From NCBI GenBank assembly GCA_932521025.1, contig OW051472.1, positions 4,464,001 through 4,528,000 of the forward strand: a stretch of DNA of 64,000 nt. The letters run 5' to 3'. The stretch comes from Oscheius onirici (taxonomy: Eukaryota; Nematoda; Chromadorea; Rhabditida; Rhabditidae). Positions 14,957 to 30,829 of this stretch are shown one piece after another; within the stretch, counting starts at the first letter, position 1; each line of letters begins with the position of its first letter. Both the position numbers and the translations under genes were made by a program. The notes beneath the pieces are model-generated. The model was not told where the DNA came from and did not search any database. It was given only the letters and a program-made list of their open reading frames with translations.

Positions 14957-17538
14957 TCATTTGAATACAAGAGGTGTGACTTCATCCGAACAGGCGACAT
15001 AGTATTCCCGTTTTCGCGTTGGAACTGTACATCGTCCGATCAGAAAGCCAGAGAGAATAAGGCCGACCGCGAAGGCAATGCTAGTCCAGTTGTGGCTCGT
15101 CTGCATCGGTAACAAATAACTCTAAACAGTCGGAAAATCTTCATGGTTTTGTTTACTTACTCTAACTGTGGGTTCGCTAGTGTCATTCGAGAAAATGACC
15201 GGCAGAACAACAGCCCGCTTTTCGAAACCAACGTAAGGACCGAGAGACCTATCAAACGATGTCATATTTCTCGTCCAGTATTGCACAACCTCTCTGAAAA
15301 AAAAGTTTGCCACACTTTGTTTAGCTTACTTTTCAAAATGAAGCTCATTTTTTGGCAGCAGACCTGTCTTTACGTTGACGTCAATCGCAAAATAGTTGGC
15401 ATCTCCCATCCGGAATGGCTCCCAGTCTGACAAGCATATTTAGCAAAGACATTCGTCTTACCTGGATCTGGCACACCGTACTTGATGTAATTGATAAAGT
15501 ATTTTGGATAGAGCTTAGCCAGAACGGCCTCATTTTTGTCCATTTCGAATTTATGAACTCCCATGAGATAGGAGAGGTCGTCGGTGTGCTGAGCGTGACG
15601 AGGATTTCGGTAGGAATACAGATAGCACTGAATTGTGTTTACCGTAAGAGACTTCTTTCAAAGGGGAATTAAAAACGCCGTTTTTGGGCTGAAGACGGGA
15701 TTTTCAAGCTTCGGCATATTCTGCAGAGTTGTGATGATGGACTACAACTTTGTTGAACATCCGAAAGCCTAGAAAGTCTCATCTTCACACGAAAATGGTG
15801 GAGATACTACGGTCTATTGTATTCACTTACATCGCTTCCTTTCTTCGTAATCTCTTCCGACATACTGTGAGCTCCAACAAAGAGAAGTTGCGTCTGTTCG
15901 GCGTGTTTGAAAGCTGAAGCCTATTGCTCAAAGAAGTAGCCACTTACGGAGTCTCCCAGCGTTCTGGTCTTCATAATATTTGGCAGAGACTGCCATCGGT
16001 CGTTTCAAGCCCATAGTGTCTGCCAAAGTCTGCAATAAAAAGTCAATTTAGCAAATTGGATTATACCTCTGCCTGGAACATGACGTGCTCGAAGTAGTCC
16101 ATCTCTATGAGAGTTGTGCCCAACATCATCGGGATTTTCTGTACTATAAAGTGAAAAATACGAAAAAAGGTTCACACCGGTGGATCATGTAAGAAGTCGT
16201 AAACTGAATGAGCGGGAAACAAGGGGGCTTGGAGAATGAATCCCTCGAAAGTGTATCCTTCCTCTTCCATCTGTCTTTGGATTCCAACGAGATGAAGAGC
16301 GTCTCTGATTCTGAGACATTCGACTACCTCTCGAGTGTAGTTGTCACTCGGAACACCAACGAAAGGAATCGGTAGACACTGAAAAGATTCGTTTAATCTA
16401 AAATATAGGTTGGTAAAAACAACCAAAACTTTGTTCGAATCGTGAGGAAAGACTTACTCTAGCTCTCTGAGCAAACTCCCAAGTCTTTTCACGACGGAGC
16501 GTCTCATCTATGGCCATTATTCCAGGACCACTCATGGCGATTCCGCGGTGAAAGAGTCTAGTCAAATGTCTGTTTTTTTTTCAAAATTCTCTCTTACTTT
16601 CGTTTGGGGTCAATGCTTTTCGAGAAGGCGAGAGAACCGACGGCTGCTCCTCCTCGATTTTGTAAATCTTTCATTTTGTAAACAGTTCCTTACCACCGGA
16701 ATGCCCCAATAGTGTGACGCTTTTCCGGTTTCCTCCAAAAGATTCTATGTTGTCCTGTACCCACTTCAACGACTCGATGATATCTGTTTTGAGTATTTTG
16801 AAAAGGTTTGTATGAGACAGTACCGTATACTGGGAGATTTCGAGAAACTACGTTGTCATTGCTAAAAGAAATCATGGCTAGGGCGCCCAGGCGAAAGGCA
16901 GTTATGACCAGAACAACATCTGAAAACTGTACAAAAGAAGAAACTAATAACACCTTCAGCACCAAAGTTGTTCACTAGATCTTCGTCAGAAAACATGACC
17001 TGAATCTTGAGAAAAGTTGAAGAACTAAGAGAAACTTGCGGCTGAATCATAGTTAAACCCTCCACCGTGGACGTAAAAAATAACAGGACATTTTTTGCTT
17101 CTCTGACAATGAGGTTTTTAGTTAAATTTTAGAAAGAAAAACTCACTAAGCATCTGTCCGAAACAAAGATGTTGTTATGAAGACAGTCCTCATCAACCCA
17201 TTTTTGAGGGCTGCTAGAGACTGTCGAATTCGACATGCAAGCTGGACCATACTCTTAAAAAACTTTAGAGTTAATTTCAAATCAGAACAACCTGTCGCAT
17301 CTCGAATTCCATTCCACGGTTCTGCCGAGACTGGCAATGCAAATCTCAGACTTCCTATTGGAGGTTTAGCAAATGGAATATGCTGCAAGAGATTGAGTGG
17401 AAGCGACTGACTTACTCTGAAAGAATGAACGAGACTACCATCATTAGCTATGAATTCTTTTCCTTTTATAGCGCCTTGTGATGACTTGATTACTGCCGAA
17501 TTGGCGAAGGGTAAAACGAGGAGAACGAGGAGCAGCAT
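14957..17538 (-). CDS. Membrane-anchored carboxylesterase (alpha/beta hydrolase)
   Basis: This is a type-B carboxylesterase/cholinesterase-like enzyme hydrolysing carboxylic esters. The start at 17538 ([16 protein letters not shown]) gives a clean signal peptide; an upstream in-frame ATG at 17607 would bury it. Motifs: [13 protein letters not shown] and the first Cys (C-SDL); oxyanion-hole [11 protein letters not shown] (about 17095-17045); nucleophile elbow LLGHSGG (about 16735-16695); [10 protein letters not shown]; acidic residue in [10 protein letters not shown] (about 15895); and histidine in [11 protein letters not shown] (about 15585-15550). The catalytic triad therefore looks intact. 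Unusually for a secreted esterase, the last exon encodes a hydrophobic helix ([15 protein letters not shown]) and a short tail ending LVFK, so a single-pass membrane anchor with the catalytic domain outside is inferred. A minus-strand AATAAA lies at 14923-14928. Confidence 0.85.
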
Positions 17539-18165
17539 AGTGCGATTGACGTGCTGATGCGAGGTTCGAAGAGGAGGAGACGGCCTTATCGCGAGAGGAC
17601 ACTTCAAAATACGATAAGAAACATACAGAAGGCCACATACTACACAGGGGTGTTTGCTCCGAGAGTTCAGTGAGCAATATTATTTTTATAACAACAGTTT
17701 TAAGGCCTATCAACTTATATTAATAACAAGGTTGGCAACGCCCTTTCAGGGCAAAAGTATAAATTCATGACTTCGTTCTGTCACGAAGCCCTAGTCGTGG
17801 TTTTCATTTGTTACTCTCCTGCAGTCACTCTCCATGACCCTCCAAAGAAACTACCGAAATTGTATTTGAACCCGCTCCCTCCCAAGCCTAATTTCAAAGT
17901 GTATGACCTGAGCGGATCGCCCGGCCCGTTCCTAGCTTTAGTGAGTCTCAGTCCTACTGTCCCTTCCCTTGTCACGCTGTTCCAGTCACCCCCTGTCCCT
18001 CAAAAGAAACTACCAAAGTCGTTAGAACACTTCGCGCACTTTCTTTTCCTGTCGTGATTTGTTAAAAACTAATTTGCGCACAAAGCTCCCCTCCTTATCC
18101 TCAATTAGAGCTTCAGACAACCACAAACACTCAAACACACAGAGACGCGAGAGCAATTTAAAATA
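17539..18165. other. Upstream region of esterase, no gene recognised
   Basis: The divergent open frame at 17767-18057 (+) is low-complexity, Pro/Leu-rich sequence, with a duplicated nucleotide stretch around AAGAAACTACC, and has no domain. It probably represents the esterase promoter region plus repetitive DNA. Confidence 0.3.
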
Positions 18166-19634
18166 CCGTAAATATTCGAATAGAGGCACATGTCGAATAG
18201 TGGCGCACCCAAAAGAGCCGAAATTTAAATAGTGACGCACTCTCGAATAGTGGCGCAGTACAAAATCGCGCTTTTCAGTACAAATTTGATTTTTCTTCCT
18301 TTTTCATATATTTTGTGGTTTCTGTCTTGTTATTATGCTCTTTTTTCTCTCTCCACTTATTATTTTCCTTCATTTGAACCAGTCTCTTCTGATCCCCCAA
18401 TCAACCGCTCTCCTCTGATTTCTTCTGAGTTCTAGAAAGACAAAACACAGACAAGGGGAAGAGTTCCTGTAGAAGTCAAAGTCAGAGTCAAGGTAGTCAG
18501 TTCCGGAGAGAGACAAAGTACAGATACAGAGTCGATAGTCTAGAGTCGAAGCGCTCCTCAGTGATTCTGCCAACGCCAGAATCTAATGTGGAAAGAAGAG
18601 GATTCCTATCCCAAAACTGCGACACAGCGGGATTGTCAAGTCAACCTTCATGGCTCCACCAGCGATGCTCGTCTCAATCCAAATCAAGAAGATGTCTTCG
18701 CTACTTGGTTAGGATGTAACCTGCTGGATGAGAAGAAACTGGGCAGTGGTGTAGACCTGAGAGCGGCGAAGGATTCCAAGAAACTACGGTTTCTACATGA
18801 TGCCCCTCGATTCCGTCAAATAAACTTGTAGTTCTAGTATTCAGATTCAGATAATCAAGAGACACGGGACTGAATCAGATATTGTTTAGGCACAGTATTC
18901 GAACTGTTTAGACTAGACAGAGAGTCTACCGCTCTCTTCTGATCAGCGAACACGGACAACTCCACAAACAGACAGACACACAGAGTCCATTGCGTTCTCC
19001 CGGTCATCCGGTTTCAAAAGTTTTCCCGATACCCATTGAAAGGCGTTCCGTGAAATAGGTTGGGAAACTTCGGAACACAAACGCCTCATACAATCTGGCC
19101 CCTCAGAATGACTCCTCACGCAGTAGGTTCTTCGGAACTAGATTCTTTGGAACTGTGGCGTTGAAAGGGAGAAACTTTACTTTACCCATTAATATGCCCC
19201 TTTCAAAGAAAAAAACAGCGAGCTTTACAATGAATGAATGGTCGACGGAAAGAAAGCATTTACTAAAGGCGGTAATCATACGCCCCCCCCCCCCCCCAAT
19301 GGAACTACTTGAAATGAGTAGAGAAAGCCTGGGAACACATTCCAGTAGAGCATCAAGTTTTCAAGCATTGCGGTATAACTCTAGCTGGATGGAACCGAAG
19401 ACGACAAAGTTCTATAGGAAATAGCAATATTTCGATTGTTAGCGACCATGTAGAAGTATTACTTTTGTCTTCTTTTCCGAAAAAAGTATGATTATCGGTT
19501 GGAAAAAAAACTAAAAAAAATTGTTTGAAAATTAGTGGCACACTCTTGAATAGTGGCGCAGTCTCGAATAGTGGCGCATCAAAACAGGGGTACTGAAAAA
19601 TAGTGGCGCAGTGCCTCTATTCGAATATTTACGG
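18166..19634. mobile_element. Non-autonomous DNA element, 1.47 kb, TA-flanked
   Basis: The ends carry a perfect 24-bp inverted repeat (CCGTAAATATTCGAATAGAG then GCAC, and its reverse complement), bordered on both sides by TA, as for Tc1/mariner-type insertions. Just inside both ends the motif AATAGTGGCGCA recurs in the same orientation: near 18197, 18245, 19548, 19567 and 19600, with a variant AATAGTGACGCA near 18227. No transposase reading frame was found inside; the interior holds a C15 tract at 19283-19297. The arrangement suggests an element mobilised in trans, with subterminal repeats that may bind transposase; that role is inferred. Confidence 0.7.
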
Positions 19635-19742
19635 TAGATTAATTTTGGGACCCACTTTCAAGAAAACCTATTTTGGGACCCACATTTTGTGAACCCTCTT
19701 TCGGAAACAAATAGATGACCCTGCCCATCTTTGGACAAGTCT

Positions 19743-19800
19743 ATCTACAGGATGGACTAGTCCACTAGTAGATGTAAATGGACTTGTCCATCCTGTAGAT
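19743..19800. repeat. Foldback hairpin at the 3' end of the astacin-like gene
   Basis: Two 22-bp arms (19743-19764 and 19779-19800), complementary except at two positions, are separated by a 14-bp loop. The left arm begins ATCTACAGGATGGAC. The stop codon of the longest final reading frame of the astacin-like gene lies in the loop (19765-19767). The hairpin could act in 3' end formation or be a small repeat insertion; neither is shown. Confidence 0.6.
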
Positions 19801-22800
19801 TTTAGTTTTTACGGAGACCAACGTTAGTCTGTTTAGAACGTTTCTAGCCAGTCCTGACAAAAAATGGATCTTCGAGTCAAGATCCGTTTTATATTCGAAA
19901 CAACGCAAAAGATTGACTGTGAGTCTGGCTGAAAGAACTGTCGTATCAGTTTTATTTATTTGAACCAGTTTGACGAAATTGTCCTTCATAGCTACCAAAT
20001 CCGGATAAAACTTGGGAATGGCGCATTCTCCTCGGGATTTCTTCAAACTACAGGCTGTTCTGAAAGTAACAAACTTCTAGTGGAAGTGCTAGTAATAACG
20101 GTTCTTTTTTTGTTGTTCATTAGACTCACGTTCCGAGATTATCTCTGCAGTTTTTGAGGACAAATCTGGGCGTTGTCGATTTGTGGGTCGTGAGTTTAGT
20201 AGTGGAAGTTGCTTGAGAAGTCGTTCTCTGCAAAGTTTGTGAACGTAATCGGAAAATTATTCTTGGAAAAATGTTCTCCCAGCTCAAATGTTTGCTTTGA
20301 AAAGCGGCCTTACAGTCAATGTGACGCCTTCAGTAGTCGTACTTGCCACGGTTTTTGATACTGAAGTCGTAGTTTCAGGCGTGGAAGTGGTTTTCTGAAA
20401 CTGGATACTGAACTGAAAGTCTCATACCACAATAGTAGAAGTGGCAGTTGACGTCGTCGTGTTTGGCTAAAATATTACAAGATTTGGATCAGAATTGTTT
20501 ACCGAAGTTTCGGTGGTTGATTCAGTGCTCGTTGTAGTTTTTTCCTTCATTGTTGTTTCCTAAAGATTGTGCTTTTGAGGTAAGGACCACATACCGTGGT
20601 TGTAGGTGCAGCTGTGGTCGTAGTCTGAAAGCAGCACTTTTTGACAAGAAAGTCTCCCGTTATGACCTTGTAAGTTTGTTCTTTTACTCTTCCCATGTTA
20701 CCCTCTGCCTGTTTGTATCCTCGGTACTTTTATGATACATGCAACTATTTTATTGTTATTGAATTATTGCCATTATTCCAGAAAACAATATTGTTTGCTT
20801 ACAGTATTACACATTATTAATCTCTATTACTCTTAAATAAATATAACCTTTCTTTAACAGCGTAATCTACTACCAGCCAACAAAACTTGCCTAGCTGGTC
20901 ATGGTTCTATACTTCTACGAGAACTCGTTTTTGCTTAAAATCTAGTAGATTTTTTCTTTACAATTAACTTAAAAAGGCAATCAAATTCTTCCCAATAAAT
21001 ATACAGCTATTATTTGTTTCAAAAAGGTAATCCTTTGTCAATATTACGGCAATAATTCAATAATAATAAAATAGTTGCATGTATCATAAAAGTACCGTAT
21101 CCTCTGTCACTCACCGACATTTTTGGTGCAACCGTAGACAAGTTTTGATACAAGACCTGTTTTTATCTTGTCACTCTGTCAAAATGTCTGCTGGAATGTT
21201 GTTACTCTGCCCCTAACACATTCACTCTTTCAGTCTTGGTCAGCTATCTTTTCTATAACTCACCGACGTTGTAGTTGCCATCTGCTCAGTAGTAGTCTGA
21301 AAATGTTGAAATTTGTAAATTATTTTCCAACTTTTACAGGAGTTGTTGTTTCTTCTGTTGTCAGAACCTAAATGCACTGTCTTGAATTCTTTTCTAGCAG
21401 TTTACCGTAGCTGTTGTCGGAGCTGAAGTTTCCGTAGTCTAAAAGCCATTTCAGGTCAACTGAACCCAACTTACTGTGATCGCCTTTTCCTCCGGTAATC
21501 CAGGAGCTGTACTGGACACACTATAGTACTGAGTGACTTTCTTGAACTCCAACTGAAAATGAACTGTGCCTACTCGTGACCAAACTGTCAAAGGAGCACG
21601 GTATGGATACTCCAAATATCGTAGTTGTACAGTCCTTCTTTACAACAAATTCTGTAAGAATTCTGCTAGATTCCTTTCCAACGCTACACTCACAAAGGAC
21701 CCGGAATGTCCCAAAGCCAATCCATCTTCATTTCCACGCCTATAAGGCTTACTAGAAGATTCAATCGACCCACCGTTTTTGTTACAGCCGTTTTCACAAA
21801 CGGCGTCCATGTCTTTGATTCTCCAAAGAACGGAAAACAACGGCTCGACCTGTATATAATTTTTTTTGTCTTTTCTTTGTGAGAGCTTTTACGGTATCTA
21901 CATACTTTTGACTCTCTTATCTGTATGTAGTAATGACAGTACGTGAACTCGAACTCGGTAGGATCATCTGCAGTTACTGTAATATCCAGACTCTGCCAGT
22001 CATCAGTAGCATTCAGATACGATCCACAGCCGGGGGGCTAAATAACAGAAATTATTGACTGTAGCTACAAAACATCCACTTCTGTGAGCGCACCAACTTA
22101 AAAGACAGGAAGCAACGTATCGACAAGTTACCGTAGTCAAGCATTACGAGTTGGTGCGCACTTCAAACTCACTAACACAAACCCTTTCATCACACTTATC
22201 GCCTCCGTATCCTCGCGGACAGATACATTTGGTCGGATCTCTGGGATTCTGTATTCCCATGTTCAAGCAGTAGGTCGTTTCCGATTCTGTATCTTGTGTA
22301 GTCGCTATACACTGTCAGTGCTTCTAATACTAACCTGTACAACCCATCTTCTGGTTTATTGCGACGATGTCTTGGAAAGATGTTTGGCGCGACCCCATGG
22401 ACCGTTGGTAGCGCCAGTCCCGAGACAGGAACGAATAATTTGTTCCAGGTTTAACGTAGTCTGACGGGGCCGGATGCATGCAACTTTGGTACGAATACTG
22501 GGCGTATTCTTCACTGGCTTTATTGGTTTCAAAAAGAGGAAGATATTCTTCCTGAATGAGCTCTAGTCACAATTTAGATGTACCAAACTTTTATGTTGGA
22601 CAGATAAACCTGAAGACTCGCGTTCCTATCGTAACGAGAGAGATACGGTCCGATGCCCAGTGCTGTCATAAATTGAGCGACGATTGTCCCAATCTAACAT
22701 ACTAGTGTATTTTTCCGATATGTTGGACAAACCATTTCGAAACAATGACCAGGTTGCAGTCTCATTTCAACTGTTTGCTCATTTGTCCGTATAGTTGTGC

Positions 22801-23035
22801 AGCCTTCTACTCCATGTGAGATCTGTAAATGAGTTAATACCGAGTTGTCGCTTCAGTAAAATTCTGGAGACAACCTGTGAAACTCACTGTAATTGTCGGC
22901 TGTGAACGAACTGATTTCATTGGAAAATGAGTAGTAGACGGTAGAGTTTGGCCATGTCGGCATTGAAATTCCAACTACATTAGTCGGACAGGAGAAAAGG
23001 AAAGAGATAAGAGGTAGCCAGATCAGACTGATCAT
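19765..23035 (-). CDS. Astacin-family protein with lost zinc site (pseudo-protease), EGF, CUB, Thr-rich tail
   Basis: This is probably a secreted protein related to nematode NAS astacins. The start at 23035 gives signal peptide MISLIWLPLISFLFSCP. The astacin-like region runs from about 23000 to 22330: WPNSTVYYSF, GVEGC, IGTIVAQFMTALGIGP, LSRYDRN, then the Met-turn region YQSCMHP and DIVAINQKMGC. In active astacins the motif is HExxHxxGxxHE; here the aligned residues are AQFMTALGIGPY, so all three His ligands and the catalytic Glu are gone, and the Met-turn Tyr is absent. I therefore infer no protease activity. An EGF-like segment (YCLNMGIQNP...CICPRGYGGDKC, about 22270-22180) and a CUB domain (CGSYLNATDDW onwards, about 22040-21650) follow. 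Many tiny exons encoding Thr/Ser-rich mucin-like sequence (21560-20165) come next. The last exons carry NCRDN, TACS and GECA, like a ShKT domain missing its final cysteines. The 3' exon choice is uncertain. Confidence 0.75.
20723..21096. mobile_element. MITE, hAT-like, with 8-bp target duplication
   Basis: A 374-bp AT-rich element lies inside an intron of the astacin-like gene. Its roughly 50-bp terminal inverted repeats (outer end GGTACTTTTATGATACATGC) differ at about one position. It is flanked by direct repeats GTATCCTC at 20715-20722 and 21097-21104. An 8-bp duplication is typical of hAT transposons. There is no coding capacity. If the outermost C/G pair belongs to the element, the duplication shrinks to 6 bp, so the superfamily call is tentative. 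Confidence 0.8.
22088..22159. repeat. 72-bp intronic hairpin repeat, copy 1
   Basis: A perfect 11-bp terminal inverted repeat, GCGCACCAACT, flanks about 50 bp. Read on the minus strand, its interior (CTTGACTACGGTAACTTGTC, then GATA) matches the element at 45528-45592 (CTTGACTAGGCTAAATTGTC, then GATA). It lies in the intron between the EGF and CUB exons of the astacin-like gene. It is best explained as a very short MITE family. Confidence 0.65.
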
Positions 23036-24140
23036 AGTTGGTGGGACTGACGACGGGATCTCATCTAGTCTGTGGGAGAACAGCCTATTGAGACGGAAAC
23101 ACATTTCGTTTTTGATTGAGAGTGAGATAGAAAAGGGGAATCTGAAGAAAGGGGGTTCTGGTAAATGAAATGCTCGTTTTTTATATAATAAAAAAAAAAA
23201 AGAAATACTGACCTTCAGAAATTTAAATTCCCGCAAATTTGCATGAAAAAAAATTAAGCGGAAAGTTTGAAATTCAGTCCAGGTTCTCACAAATTTTCAT
23301 TTTGTTCTCTTTGTTTTTTCTTTGTTTTCTTCTTCCCTTTCTTGTTTTAATTCTTGCATATGCCTAAAAAACCTTTTCCTTGCCTACCTGGGTCCTAGGA
23401 CGATAACCTGGGCATGGTCGCAATGCGCCTGCTGTTTGCTTTTGGAATTTCGGGAGTCAAATTCCGGAAGTCTGCTTTATTTATTAATTAGCCCATTTCT
23501 GTTGGGCGAAGCTCCGAGATTTGTTGCAAACAATGTGAAAAATAGTAGTAGTATTTTTTTAAGGTATGCCTATTCTAACCGACCCTTTTAAGGAACAGGC
23601 TAGTGCCGCTAATTTCCTTGCCTTTTCGTCATCCAATTAAAAGAATCTCCTTGGAATTTTGCTGAAAAATAGTTGCCGCCCTGTATTCCGTTGTCTAAGT
23701 ATATCTTGGTTCCGTTTCGAGCTCCTTATCATGCGCCAGTCTCGTCACGATTAAACTACTTTTCTTCAGATTCCACAAGGAAATGTTTGTCCTTGTTCAA
23801 ATTTAGGAGAATTAACGAGGAGACACGGACGGATAGAACTTGTTGGCTATCATTCATGGGTGTCAAAAAGCAGCGATCCGCCCACTGCCTCCTCTCGGGG
23901 GGCCCAGAACGAGCTTTTACAAGTTGTGTGACACACTTTTGTTCCATTCTTTGCAGAAATGCCGTCTTTCGGCACTTCGTGTTTGTGATTCCCCTTCGAA
24001 AAAGAAACAATCGAGCAAACCCAAACTTTTGCAATATTTTCCCTCTTCTTCTTATCATCAACCGTAACTCCGCTTTTTAGATTTTTCACACCACCTCCTT
24101 ATCGCCGTCGCCCCTCTTAATCAATAGTAGAAATTGGACC
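23036..24140. other. Intergenic between astacin-like gene and PKN, no gene recognised
   Basis: Divergent promoter region for the two flanking genes. Overlapping frames of 75-135 codons at 23673-24089 on both strands have no family resemblance and no coherent exon structure. No repeat with clear ends was seen. Confidence 0.35.
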
Positions 24141-29488
<5,348 letters not shown>

Positions 29489-29967
29489 TTTTTCTAGCTC
29501 CCTCTGCCCTCACTTTTCACTTGTTAAATTCTCTCACAGCCTATGCAATACGTCCCTCGATACAGGTAGTAACCGCCTCTACGCACCCATCGCCTTGTCT
29601 CAAGATGTCATTTGCTCACACATTTCCCCGGACCAGCTTCAATCTTCCCCGCTTTAGGATTTCTGCATTTTTTTGCGAGAAAAACTCCAACGTGTATATT
29701 TCCTAACTATTTAGGTGGCAAAGTGCAATTTGTAGGAATCTAACCCCTCACTTGCTTCCACTTTCCCCGTGTCCTTCCCCCCCCCCCACTTACTAGCACG
29801 CTTCATGTAAAAGCAACCCGTATATTCAATAGCCTTTTTTCGCTTACCTGTTTAAATAAACTTCGTATTTCCTGCTATTTTTACTATTCAGAAGTCAGTG
29901 CTATGTTGCTTTCGAATATCTTCATTTTATATTGATTCATTCAAAAAAATACTTTTGAGGCGGAATA
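29489..29967. other. PKN 3' UTR and short intergenic
   Basis: This stretch contains a C11 tract at 29777-29787 and AATAAA at 29855-29860, which probably ends the PKN transcript. The next gene starts about 110 bp after that signal. This tight same-strand spacing is compatible with an operon, but no spliced-leader type can be judged from genomic sequence alone. Confidence 0.45.
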
Positions 29968-30640
29968 ATGATTGACGAGGAGAACCCACCCACTTCTAGC
30001 AGCGGTTTTTGGGTACAATTCTATTTTCACCTAAAATTTGTCAGATTTTCAAAGACCCCGATCCTGGCTTCACGCAGACTTGTATTTCCGTCGGCACAAA
30101 TTTCATTCTTTCAAATATGTTCCTCTACGGACTGACTGGACGTGGTCGTTTATCATAGTAAGTTCCCACTTTCTTTCAAGCCTAAATTCGGATCAGTTTA
30201 CTCAGTATGGCAACGATTCCATGCTCCGTCGTCTTATGTGTTCGAGACTCCCGAAGCGACTACGAAAAATGGAAGGAACTTCGTGTGATGAGGCTAAAAG
30301 GAGTTCCTGATAGGTGAATATTCCTTTTTTCCAATTCACTTTAGAAAAAAAAACTGAAGAGGACGAAAATGTTAAACGATGTTAGAAAGAACTGTCTTAT
30401 CTATTTTTGGCCTTCTGAACCACCGTTTCGACCGTCTAATGCGCTGTTTGCCCCCTTCGCGTAATCTGGTCAGCTCTGAAAGGCAGGCATAGCCACTTTT
30501 TTTTGCCATCATAGCAAATACCTTGATTTTCTCCTATTTTTAAAACATAATAGAAAATTTCCAGATTTCTTCCCTATAGGTGCAAATACGATTGGACAGA
30601 CTACGAGAGAAAGATACAACGGGCCGAAGCTAAAAGTTGA
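29968..30640 (+). CDS. Small membrane protein of unknown family (111 residues)
   Basis: Four exons (29968-30012, 30045-30157, 30197-30313, 30580-30640) sum to 336 nt, exactly 111 codons plus stop, with consistent phases. This supports a real gene although it is too split to show as one frame. The N-terminus is short and polar (MIDEENPPTSSSGFW), then a segment FTQTCISVGTNFILSNMFLY and a segment LSYLLSMATIPCSVVLCV are hydrophobic. The tail is basic and charged (SDYEKWKELRVMRLKG, YERKIQRAEAKS). A two-helix hairpin with a charged C-terminal helix resembles small mitochondrial inner-membrane subunits or assembly factors, but I do not recognise the family. AATAAA lies at 30648-30653. Confidence 0.65.
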
Positions 30641-30767
30641 AAAATGAAATAAATATAGGCTACGTTTTCATTTTCCCTATCTGTTTTGGTCTGTCTTCTT
30701 GACCATCGTCCGATGACGCAAGGCAGCAGCTGTTTGCGTAGTGTTTCAGCTTCAGCAGAAGGTGTGC

Positions 30768-30787
30768 CCGCCCCAATAAAGGGGCGG
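30768..30787. repeat. GC hairpin with AATAAA loop
   Basis: A 7-bp perfect stem, CCGCCCC with GGGGCGG, closes a six-base AATAAA loop, between the small membrane protein gene and the serine hydrolase gene. It may affect 3' processing of the upstream gene; the nearer AATAAA at 30648 makes that uncertain. Confidence 0.4.
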
Positions 30788-30829
30788 TCTGTCGTCTCTT
30801 TTCTCTTCCCTTTCCTCTCCATTCGACTC

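Noticed and set aside
17767-18057. 96-codon plus-strand frame next to the esterase
   Set aside because: Pro/Leu-rich and driven by a duplicated nucleotide stretch; no signature of a protein family.
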